From NCBI GenBank assembly GCA_021413865.1, contig JAIOPN010000015.1, positions 26,761-90,760 of the forward strand: 64,000 nucleotides of DNA. The letters run 5' to 3'. The translations under genes were made by a program, and so were the position numbers. Source of the stretch: Planctomycetota bacterium (GTDB lineage: Bacteria; Planctomycetota; Phycisphaerae; Phycisphaerales; Phycisphaeraceae). Of this stretch, positions 36,720 to 43,994 are shown one piece after another. Numbering within the stretch: position 1 is the stretch's first letter; the number at the start of each line of letters is the position of its first letter. Below the pieces are notes generated by a model that had not been told where the DNA came from, ran no database searches, and saw only the letters and a list, made by a program, of their open reading frames with translations.

Positions 36720-37385
36720 TCATCCGAACAATCCCGCATCGCCGCCGGCGTCTTTTTCCCGTTCGCCGTAGGGCGCGGCGACCAGCAGACCATCATCATC
36801 AGGAAGCGGGGCGAGGCACTGCTGAACCGACGTGTACGGGCGCTCGGGGTCCAGCCAGTCATTGATGGCGTGGGCGTCGGGGAGGAAGCAGATCATCCGG
36901 GGGTCGTCGGGGTCGGCGTTGTGGATCGACGACCACAGCCGGTTGGCCCGGCAGGTCATCATCGAACAGCACGCCTCGCCGGCGCTGGCGTGGTAGATGC
37001 CGGCGACGGCCGCGACCCTTCCATCGCGGAAGCCGATCGTGTGCGGCACCTTGCGGACCTCACCCGTCTTGGTATCGACCCGGTGTTGCCACTCCACCGC
37101 CTCGCTAAGTGGGAACGCGCAGCGGTGCATGAGGTGGCGTGACCAGTACGAACTCGACGCCGCCTGCTCCGACCGTGTGTTATTGACCGGGCGCTTGCCC
37201 TTGAAGGGCGGGAAGCCCCAGGTCATCTCGCCCAGGCTCCGCACGCCGTCCCGCTGAGACACGACGGGCACGGGCTTGCCGGGGTAGAACTCCGCCGCGA
37301 TTGGCCGCAACGTGATCCCGCGCGGCAGATCAAACAGGTCGATCAACTCATCAGGCGAGGCGTTGAGCCGGTAGCGGTTGCACAT
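36720..37385 (-). CDS. SRAP (YedK/HMCES) abasic-site-shielding protein
   Basis: A 221-residue SRAP-domain protein. The catalytic Cys2 is present (MCNRY), along with WGFPPFKGKRPVNNTRSE near residue 57, the glutamate of AVEWQ near 100, and the histidine of SSIHNADPDDPRMICFL near 154. SRAP proteins form a covalent thiazolidine link with abasic sites in single-stranded DNA and protect them. It is often found with SOS genes; here umuDC lies on the same island and strand. Confidence 0.92.
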   Translation of the reverse strand: MCNRYRLNASPDELIDLFDLPRGITLRPIAAEFYPGKPVPVVSQRDGVRSLGEMTWGFPPFKGKRPVNNTRSEQAASSSYWSRHLMHRCAFPLSEAVEWQHRVDTKTGEVRKVPHTIGFRDGRVAAVAGIYHASAGEACCSMMTCRANRLWSSIHNADPDDPRMICFLPDAHAINDWLDPERPYTSVQQCLAPLPDDDGLLVAAPYGEREKDAGGDAGLFG

Positions 37386-37706
37386 GAAGTGAGTGTACGC
37401 ATAGACGCGTCACGTCCGGATGCAGCAACAGGTTGCACGGGTCCACGCAGTGACCCACTACACGGGTCCACCCCCCCCCGGTGGCCTTGGGTCCTTCCTA
37501 GGGGGGTGCCCACCATGAGGGTAAAGGGCCGAAGCCTGCCAGAGTCAAGGGTCCCGCAAACCCAAATAAAGCACATGATAGCCGCGCGTTTCACCCCCAC
37601 TAGGGCCCCCGAAATCGCTGGCGTGCGGCCGTTCTGTACCGAGCCGTTTGCATCACACGCGCGCCCGCAGGTTTCGATAGGGGGCGGGGGTGGCAACGTG
37701 CTGACG
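37386..37706. other. Non-coding segment between SRAP and restriction genes
   Basis: No gene is supported. It contains a G/C-run region and a copy (37636-37670) of the 35-base imperfect repeat also present at 34023-34057. The promoter of the SRAP gene should lie at its left end. The right end runs into a methyltransferase stub, so a deletion probably removed DNA here. Confidence 0.45.
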
Positions 37707-37853
37707 CATGACGTGGCGCACGGCCTGCCGAAACACCCGGCGGGTAAAGGGGCGCGCGTGGTGTACGGTGAAGCCTGCCGGCTGGGGCCGAAGTCTTTGG
37801 AGCAGTACGGCATCACGTTCCGGCAGATTCCTTTTGAATTGAAGGTGGATTGA
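37707..37853 (+). pseudogene. C-terminal stub of a Mod DNA methyltransferase
   Basis: About 48 codons ending KSLEQYGITFRQIPFELKVD, just before the Res gene. Endings of this form (a GITFRQIPYEL-like motif following an ARVVYG-like strand) are typical of type III modification methyltransferases that precede res. The SAM-binding and catalytic motifs are absent, and the upstream sequence has no coding character, so only the tail remains. The exact left boundary is an estimate. Confidence 0.5.
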
Positions 37854-37855
37854 GC

Positions 37856-40540
37856 ATGGCTGGGCTTGCACTCAAGGAATATCAGAGGGAATCACTGGAC
37901 GCCATCGGGCGATTCTGCGATGCCGTGCGTGGTGCGGTAGGGACGAAAGCCCTGCGCCCTGTGCATGACGCCTACTACGCGGAAACCGGCCGTGACTTCA
38001 TCCAAGTGCCGCAGCTTCCGAACGTGCCGTATGTCTGCCTGCGCGTGCCCACGGGAGGCGGAAAGACTTTGGTTGCGGCGCACGCTGTAGGCGTGATCGG
38101 CAAGCGCCTGGGGCATCAGGATCGGCCGCTGTGCCTGTGGGTGACGCCTTCCACAACGATTCGGGACCAGACGCTACGCGGCCTGCGGGACCGCGAACAT
38201 CCGTACAACGTCGGTTTGCGGGAAGGGCTGGGCGTGCCGGTCGAGGTATTGACGGTAGAAGAGGCATTGTCGGCTAGTCGGCCGATGCTCTCTTCCAGTG
38301 CGGTAATCGTGGTGACGACGATTCAGAGCTACCGCATCGACGAAGAGGCAAACCGGAAGGTCTATCAGGACAACGGCTATCTGATGGACCACTTCACGAA
38401 CCTGCCGACGTGGGTTCGGGAGGAATTGGCCGAGCCGGGCAACGGAGCGAACGGCGGAAACGGGGCGGTATCCGGTGAGGGGCGGGTTTCGCTATCCCTG
38501 GCGAACGTGATGAAGCTGCGAGGCCCCATCATCATCATGGATGAAGCCCACAACGCCCGGACGCGGATTTCGTTTGATTCGTTGGCGCGGTTCGGCCCGC
38601 TGGCGGTGTTGGAACTGACGGCCACACCGCAACAGGAACACGAACCGGATAATGAAGAGTACGCCAGCAATGTGTTGCACGCGGTATCGGCGCTGCAATT
38701 GAAGCGCGAGGGGATGATAAAGCTGCCGGTGGAGTTGGAATCGCGGGACAATTGGCTTGACGTGTTGGCCACGACAAAGGACCGGCGCGACGCCTTGGAG
38801 CGCCGGGCGCAGGCGTGGGGCCAACAGAGCGGGCGTTTCATTCGGCCCATTGCCCTGATCCAAGCCCAACCCAAGAGCAAAGCGAAAGAGACGCACACGG
38901 TTGATGCGATCAAGACGGCGCTGATGGAACGATTCAAGGTGCCTGCCGATCGCATCCGCATTGCGACGGGTGACAAAGACGACTTGGGAGCCGAAGACCT
39001 GCGGGCGCAAGACTGCACGGTGGAATACATCCTGACCGTTGACAAGCTGCGTGAGGGATGGGATTGCCCGTTCGCGTATGTGTTGGGATCGGTCGGAAAC
39101 GTGGCGACAGAAACGGCGGTGGAACAATTGCTGGGCCGTGTCTTACGCATGCCCGACGCCGTGCCCACGGGCATCCCTGAACTGGATCGCGCCTATGCCG
39201 TGGTGCAAAGCGCGGACGTGGCGGCGACGGCCAATCGCCTCTGTGACGGCCTGGTGAGCCGATGCGGCTTCGACGCCGAGTCGGTGGGCGACGCCTTCCG
39301 GGTGCATCGTCGCGTTGATGCGCAAGGGCTATTGCCCGTGGCAACAATTCCCGTCTCAGCGGCCCCCGACCCGGCCCAACTGCCGGAGGCGGTGCGGGGC
39401 AAGGTGGAATATGACGCCGGATCGGGAACGCTGCATGTCCGCGAGCCGTTGACGCGGGATGAAACGATCGCCTTGCGCGATTCGTTGGGGACGCTGACGG
39501 ATCGTGCGGCGGTGGAGCAATACTGGCATTCTGAACGTGGGGTGGGGACGGCCGCGAAAAAACTGGACGACTACGCAACCCCGTTGCGCGTGCCGCAACT
39601 GATCGTGCGCGACGGGCAACGGAGCTACCTTTTCGAGCCGGAAGAACTGGACGAGTTTTCTTGGAACTTGAACGCTTGCGAGTCGGCGCTAACCGGGGCT
39701 GAAATGTCGGTTGAGTTGAACGTGGGCGATCGGGTTACGTTGGGCGTGACGGATCGCGGCGCCGTGCGGATCGGCGGGGTTGAGGAAGTGATCGTCCGGC
39801 AGTTGTCATTCGTGGCCGAAGGCGACGATTGGAGCAAGGCGGAACTGGTGCGGTGGCTGGATAGTGAACTCCACCACGGCGGGGCGTTCGCGGGGCTGGC
39901 CAAGGCGCAAAGCCAAGCATGGCTGTCGCGCGTGGTGGATTCGTTGCTGACGGATCGGAAGGCCGATCTTCGGATTCTGGTGCGCAAACGGCATGAGCTG
40001 GCGAACGCGGTGCTGCGTCGGATTTCCGCTCACGGCCGGCTACAAGTGCGGGCGACGGCGAAGCTGTTGATTGACGGCCAATCCCCGCGCCAACTTGAAA
40101 CGTCGATGGACTTGCCGCTTGTGCTGGCGGAGCAAGACTACTGCCCATACCGGCAATATCGCGGTGCGTTCGGCTTTGCGAAACACGCCTTCACCCTGAT
40201 CGGTGAGATGGGCGACGAAGAGAGCCAATGCGCCAAGCGCATTGACGATCATCCCAACGTGAAGCGGTGGGTCCGCAACCTGACGCATGAGAGCGCCGGC
40301 GGATTCAGCCTTCCTCTTTCGCCTGGGCGTTTCTTCCCCGACTTCATCGCGGAGCTACAGGACGGGCGAATCGTCATCATCGAATACAAGAACGCCAAGC
40401 TGGCGCAAGCGACCGAAGAGCAACACAAGAAAATGGTGGGCGAACTGTGGGAGGCCCGTTCCGGCGGCCGTTGTCGTTTCGCGTGGGTGGTGGAGCGGAA
40501 TTGGCCGGCCTTGGAATCGGCACTTGAGGCGAAGGCATAG
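37856..40540 (+). CDS. Type III restriction enzyme Res subunit (helicase-nuclease)
   Basis: An 894-residue protein. The superfamily 2 helicase motifs are RVPTGGGKTLVAA (residue about 64), WVTPSTTIRDQT, IIMDEAHNAR (about 227), LELTATPQ, and EQLLGRVLRMP (about 424). The C-terminal nuclease domain has PDFIAELQDGRIVIIEYKN (about 828), a PD-(D/E)xK active site. Type III Res needs a Mod partner for target recognition, but only a Mod stub lies upstream, so it is an orphan or acts in another way. The ATG at 37856 is three codons into the open frame. Confidence 0.85.
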   Translation: MAGLALKEYQRESLDAIGRFCDAVRGAVGTKALRPVHDAYYAETGRDFIQVPQLPNVPYVCLRVPTGGGKTLVAAHAVGVIGKRLGHQDRPLCLWVTPSTTIRDQTLRGLRDREHPYNVGLREGLGVPVEVLTVEEALSASRPMLSSSAVIVVTTIQSYRIDEEANRKVYQDNGYLMDHFTNLPTWVREELAEPGNGANGGNGAVSGEGRVSLSLANVMKLRGPIIIMDEAHNARTRISFDSLARFGPLAVLELTATPQQEHEPDNEEYASNVLHAVSALQLKREGMIKLPVELESRDNWLDVLATTKDRRDALERRAQAWGQQSGRFIRPIALIQAQPKSKAKETHTVDAIKTALMERFKVPADRIRIATGDKDDLGAEDLRAQDCTVEYILTVDKLREGWDCPFAYVLGSVGNVATETAVEQLLGRVLRMPDAVPTGIPELDRAYAVVQSADVAATANRLCDGLVSRCGFDAESVGDAFRVHRRVDAQGLLPVATIPVSAAPDPAQLPEAVRGKVEYDAGSGTLHVREPLTRDETIALRDSLGTLTDRAAVEQYWHSERGVGTAAKKLDDYATPLRVPQLIVRDGQRSYLFEPEELDEFSWNLNACESALTGAEMSVELNVGDRVTLGVTDRGAVRIGGVEEVIVRQLSFVAEGDDWSKAELVRWLDSELHHGGAFAGLAKAQSQAWLSRVVDSLLTDRKADLRILVRKRHELANAVLRRISAHGRLQVRATAKLLIDGQSPRQLETSMDLPLVLAEQDYCPYRQYRGAFGFAKHAFTLIGEMGDEESQCAKRIDDHPNVKRWVRNLTHESAGGFSLPLSPGRFFPDFIAELQDGRIVIIEYKNAKLAQATEEQHKKMVGELWEARSGGRCRFAWVVERNWPALESALEAKA

Positions 40541-40650
40541 CGCCGACGCCGAGCCCCATCCCCGTGCGGTTTCGCCCGCCGGCAGCCGGCACGCGGATAC
40601 GTGCTCGAAAACCCCCCGTATTTCAAGCCCCCTTTCGATCGGACCGATGC

Positions 40651-40730
40651 TATAATGCCGTGGTGATGAAAACCTGACGACTCCCCGGCGCAAGCCGGTT
40701 GGGCAGCCTAAATGGCTGCCTCTTTTTTTA
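40651..40730 (+). ncRNA. Small structured RNA or leader before an NYN gene
   Basis: A TATAAT box (40651-40656) without a clear -35 is followed by a perfect hairpin CCGGC-GCAA-GCCGG (40685-40698, GNRA loop), then a terminator GGCAGCC-TAAAT-GGCTGCC (40702-40720) and seven T residues in a row after TC. The predicted transcript is about 70 bases and ends 17 bases before the start of an NYN nuclease remnant. It could be an independent small RNA or a transcription attenuator of that gene. Confidence 0.6.
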
Positions 40731-40746
40731 GTTACCCTATCCGGGC

Positions 40747-40869
40747 ATGGCCAAACGCAGCATCGTTTATATTGACGGCTTCAACCTCTACTACGGGGCG
40801 AACATCACCGATCTTGGGATGAGTACGAAGCCATCCGCAAGACGCTCTGGTCCGAGGTCAATTCGGTGA
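40747..40869 (+). pseudogene. Truncated NYN-domain (PIN-like) nuclease gene
   Basis: The first 17 codons read MAKRSIVYIDGFNLYYGA, the conserved start of NYN/LabA-type nucleases with the first catalytic Asp. After that the family sequence ends and the frame stops at 40869. The downstream frame then continues another protein (WDEYEAIRKTLWSEV) that is open before its first start codon, so a deletion near 40800 joined two genes. Confidence 0.7.
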
Positions 40870-41792
40870 TGTCGGCGATCGAGGTACAAACCCTAGATGA
40901 TTCGGGCTTGTGGTCAGCATCGGACAAGACTTGGCCGTCACGATTCGCCGAGTTGAAGCGGATCAGAAACGAAGCCAAGCGGCGGAGAGAGAACATGTCA
41001 CCGAGTCCGTCCAAGCTGCGTTCCCTTGCGGACCGCTTCCGGGAACTACCCAACCAAGTCAAAGACATCTACAGCCGCCACGACGTGGTGAAGGCGATTC
41101 TCGCCAGAGACGCGCGCGCCGGGCGTCTTCTGGCACGCGCAATGGATGAAGGTGCGTTCGCCCAGCGCGTTATTCTTGCCCGTTGCCGACAAGATACACT
41201 CGGCAAGAACCCTGACGACTACGCTTCGTTCTGGGTCCATGTGTCGCAGCAAGGTATCGGCGGCGAATCCTTCAAGCGCCGCAAGCGCCATGTGAGCACG
41301 GAAACCGTGGGAACCGAGTTTTTCGATGATGCATGCGACGCAATCGCGCATATGTTGGAGGAAGAGGCCCGCTGGGCGGAAGAGGATGCCAAGGAAAAGG
41401 GGTTGGATAAGGTCGAGACAGCCATCGCGGGCGAACAGACCCCGGCGAGCAAGAGACGCGCCGAGGGTGGCTCCCCGGTGGTGAAATTGCCCGAACTGAA
41501 GCCGCATGACCGTCAAGCATGGCAACTCTCCATGCTTCACGAAATGACACAAGAGAGGGTTGCGGCTGCGCTGAATAAAGAGCACGGCAAGACTTATACG
41601 CAAGGCCAAGTGTCGAGAATGATCGCCCGCGCCAAGGCCCATTCCGAAGCCAGCGGGTTGGCTGACAAGATGCCCAAGCGACTCGACCCGCCCCTGACTG
41701 TTGACCCTGCGAAGCTGGACCTGGGCGCGAGGATCGACAAACGGAAACCCCGCCCGAGCGACCTTACACGGCTCGATGACGACGTGGAATAG
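40869..41792 (+). CDS. Hypothetical protein with C-terminal helix-turn-helix
   Basis: A 307-residue, charged protein, probably missing its natural N-terminus because of the deletion that truncated the NYN gene. Near residues 215-260 is a helix-turn-helix-like stretch (MTQERVAAALNKEHGKTYTQGQVSRMIARAK) as in sigma/transposase-like DNA-binding proteins. The end is basic and proline-rich. It stands before the iteron-like repeats and may be a replication or partition accessory protein. The exact start is uncertain; a GTG adjoins the ATG. Confidence 0.5.
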   Translation: MSAIEVQTLDDSGLWSASDKTWPSRFAELKRIRNEAKRRRENMSPSPSKLRSLADRFRELPNQVKDIYSRHDVVKAILARDARAGRLLARAMDEGAFAQRVILARCRQDTLGKNPDDYASFWVHVSQQGIGGESFKRRKRHVSTETVGTEFFDDACDAIAHMLEEEARWAEEDAKEKGLDKVETAIAGEQTPASKRRAEGGSPVVKLPELKPHDRQAWQLSMLHEMTQERVAAALNKEHGKTYTQGQVSRMIARAKAHSEASGLADKMPKRLDPPLTVDPAKLDLGARIDKRKPRPSDLTRLDDDVE

Positions 41793-41797
41793 TGGTC

Positions 41798-41871
41798 GGA
41801 ATGCGCTCGAAAATGCCCGTTTCTAGCGGGATATGCGCGGGTATACGCGGCAATTCGTGGATATGCGCCGG
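41798..41871. repeat. Iteron-like repeats upstream of the HTH/primase operon
   Basis: GGAATGCGC (41798), GGATATGCGC (41829) and GGATATGCGC (41859) recur at 30-31 base spacing, three helical turns, with a variant GGTATACGCG at 41840. They precede two small HTH genes and the primase. They may be the binding sites of one of those proteins or part of a replication origin of the excised element. Confidence 0.55.
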
Positions 41872-41915
41872 TAATAAAGGGACGCCCATTGCGGCCCCCA
41901 ACCGGAGTATCCACG

Positions 41916-42113
41916 ATGGAACATGGAACGGAACTGCTGACGGCCCCTGAGTTGGCGAAGCGCCTGCGCGTATCGCCCGACACGGTGAGGGCATGGGCAC
42001 GGCGCGGGTCGATCCCGACGCTGCGTCTGTCCCCAAAAGTCATTCGTTACAACTTGGATGCGGTCTTGAAGGCGCTGTCCGCCACGCCGGCAAAGGGGGT
42101 GGACCGTGGCTAA
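41916..42113 (+). CDS. Excisionase-like MerR-type HTH protein
   Basis: A 65-residue protein with ELLTAPELAKRLRVSPDTVRAWARRG, the helix-turn-helix seen in excisionases and phage regulators, then a short wing (LRLSPKVIRYN). GGAG precedes the ATG. It could be the recombination directionality factor of the island. It is coupled to the next gene by an overlap of eight bases. Confidence 0.7.
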   Translation: MEHGTELLTAPELAKRLRVSPDTVRAWARRGSIPTLRLSPKVIRYNLDAVLKALSATPAKGVDRG

Positions 42114-42336
42114 CTCTCCACTCGACCCATTGGCGGTGTCTGCGAACGACGCGGCGTACCTTATCGGCGTCGGCCGGGCGACGTTCTGGAAGCTGCATAG
42201 TGCCGGCAAGCTGCCGCTGCCCGTGCGGCTGTCCACACGATGCCCCCGCTGGCGTGTCGATGAGCTACGCGCGTGGCTGGCCGCCGGCTGCCCCGACCGC
42301 CAGACATGGCTGCGGCGGTTGGAGGGCGGGCAATGA
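42106..42336 (+). CDS. AlpA-like small DNA-binding protein
   Basis: A 76-residue HTH protein beginning with GTG, preceded by an AAAGGGGGTGG ribosome site inside the previous gene. The motif NDAAYLIGVGRATFWKLHSAGKLPLPVRL is AlpA/excisionase-type. It overlaps the primase gene by four bases (ATGA). The two small HTH proteins together may regulate excision and replication. Confidence 0.75.
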   Translation: MANSPLDPLAVSANDAAYLIGVGRATFWKLHSAGKLPLPVRLSTRCPRWRVDELRAWLAAGCPDRQTWLRRLEGGQ

Positions 42337-43733
42337 CGTTCCTGCCCGATGCCCTCGACTACGCCGCGCGCGCCTGGTGCATCTTGCCGGTGACGCACAC
42401 GCCCAAGCCCAAACGTGTCGCCCTGCGCTCGTGGAAGCGATGGCAGGCCAGTCGCCCCGATGAGGACACGCTGCGGCGATGGTTCGCACGGGCCGACCTC
42501 GACGGGCTGGCGGTGGTGTGCGGCCCGGTGAGCGGTGGGCTGGCTGTGAGGGACTTCGACACTCTGCCGGCGTATGAGCGGTGGATGGCGATGTTTCCTA
42601 AGTTGGCGGCGGCGCTGCCGACCGTGGCCACCTACCGAGGCCGCCATGTCTATTTCCGCGCCGACATGCATCGCATCATCGACGTAGAACGCGACGGCGT
42701 TCACGAGGGCGAGTATCGGGGCGCGGGCATCGTGCTTCTACCGCCCTCGCGCCATCCGAGCGGGAGCGAGTACCGCTGGGTAGTGACGCTCACCGCCGGC
42801 GAACTTCCCTATCTAGACCCAACGGCAACAGGGTTGCTGCCGGCTGATGTCCTGTTCAACGCGGGTGGGGAGTTGGTACAGAAAGAGAACAGAAAGAAAC
42901 GGACTGAAAACCGAGGGAATCCGAAGGATACTGAATGCAATGTGTCTGCTGTGTCTGCTGGCGCGCAAACGCGAAAAGCAGAACGCATCGACCTCGACGC
43001 TCTCGATGAGGGCACGGTCGGTGCCATTGCCCGTGCCCTCCGTGGCTGTCAGCCGAGTGGACACGGGCAGCGCCATCGCGCCGTGTTCAAGCTGGCGCGA
43101 ACCCTCCGAGGGCTACCGGCGTTAGCCAACGCAGACGTGCGCGACCTGCGGCCCCTGGTGCGACAATTTCATGAGTTGGCGCTGCCCTTCATCGGGACCA
43201 AGGATTTCGATGAGACGTGGACCGATTTCATCTACGGCTGGGGTCGCGTCAAACATCCAAGGGGTTGCGTGATGAATGCCATTCTTGACCGCGCGAAGTC
43301 CGTTCCCATGCCGGCTGAGGCCAATCGCTACGAGACACCCGCGCTGCGGCTGCTGGTGGCCGTTTGCCACGAGTTACAGGTCAAAGCGGGAGACGGACCG
43401 TTTTACCTCTCCGCGCGCATGGCGGGCGAACTGCTGGCCCAGCCGGCGATGACAGCATGGCGTTACCTTGGCACTTTGGCAGGCGATGGTGTGCTACAGG
43501 TGGTTCAGCGGGGAGAAAACGCCAAGGGGGCGGCGCGCCGGCGCGCAACCCGGTATCGGTATGTGGCCGGCGGTGACGATCAAGCGGTGACGGCGGCGAA
43601 GACTGCGGCGATCATGCACAAGCTGACCAGCGCCCTGGCCCGCAAGCCACGTGAGGGCCAGATTCGACCGGCCGACCGGATGGCAGAACTGAGACGGCAG
43701 GCTGAGGACATCAAACGTGCAAATGATACTTGA
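42333..43733 (+). CDS. Bifunctional primase-polymerase (prim-pol)
   Basis: A 466-residue protein. The N-terminal 170 residues are a prim-pol domain: ALDYAARAWCILPVTHTPKPK, SRPDEDTLRRWF, VVCGPVSGGLAVRDFD and the RHVYFRADM / RGAGIVLLPPSRHPSG segments. The C-terminal half has no helicase motifs, so it may only start replication of the excised element. GGAGG precedes the ATG, and its start overlaps the AlpA-like stop. Such proteins are frequent on integrative elements and satellites. Confidence 0.8.
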   Translation: MTFLPDALDYAARAWCILPVTHTPKPKRVALRSWKRWQASRPDEDTLRRWFARADLDGLAVVCGPVSGGLAVRDFDTLPAYERWMAMFPKLAAALPTVATYRGRHVYFRADMHRIIDVERDGVHEGEYRGAGIVLLPPSRHPSGSEYRWVVTLTAGELPYLDPTATGLLPADVLFNAGGELVQKENRKKRTENRGNPKDTECNVSAVSAGAQTRKAERIDLDALDEGTVGAIARALRGCQPSGHGQRHRAVFKLARTLRGLPALANADVRDLRPLVRQFHELALPFIGTKDFDETWTDFIYGWGRVKHPRGCVMNAILDRAKSVPMPAEANRYETPALRLLVAVCHELQVKAGDGPFYLSARMAGELLAQPAMTAWRYLGTLAGDGVLQVVQRGENAKGAARRRATRYRYVAGGDDQAVTAAKTAAIMHKLTSALARKPREGQIRPADRMAELRRQAEDIKRANDT

Positions 43734-43757
43734 CAAATTGACACGTAATTCTATAGG
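43730..43757 (+). promoter_or_regulatory. Promoter of the XRE-integrase operon
   Basis: TTGACA (43730-43735) and TATAGG (43752-43757) are 16 bases apart. A second TTGACA (43738-43743) forms a direct repeat TTGACAAA/TTGACACG, possibly an operator. Transcription would begin about at 43764, three bases before the XRE ATG, with no ribosome site, so the message is nearly leaderless. Confidence 0.6.
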
Positions 43758-43766
43758 ATATTCACA

Positions 43767-43991
43767 ATGGCGAAGAAACGGACGAAACTGAGCGACCAGA
43801 TACGGCGGGCCATCGACGGCTGCGGACTGACCCGCTACCGGATTTCCAAAGAGACGGGCATTGCCGAGGCCACGCTCACCCGCTTCATGTCGGCCGAGCG
43901 CGGGCTGCCGATGAAAACGCTCGACCGGCTGGCGGACTTCCTCGACTTGAACATCACGACCGGCAGACCGCCGGCAAAGAAGGACAGGTGA
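43767..43991 (+). CDS. XRE-type HTH regulator
   Basis: A 74-residue Cro/CI-like repressor: LSDQIRRAIDGCGLTRYRISKETGIAEATLTRF followed by LPMKTLDRLADFLDLNI. It would bind the repeats in its own promoter and control the integrase gene that starts three bases after its stop. Confidence 0.85.
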   Translation: MAKKRTKLSDQIRRAIDGCGLTRYRISKETGIAEATLTRFMSAERGLPMKTLDRLADFLDLNITTGRPPAKKDR

Positions 43992-43994
43992 CCC

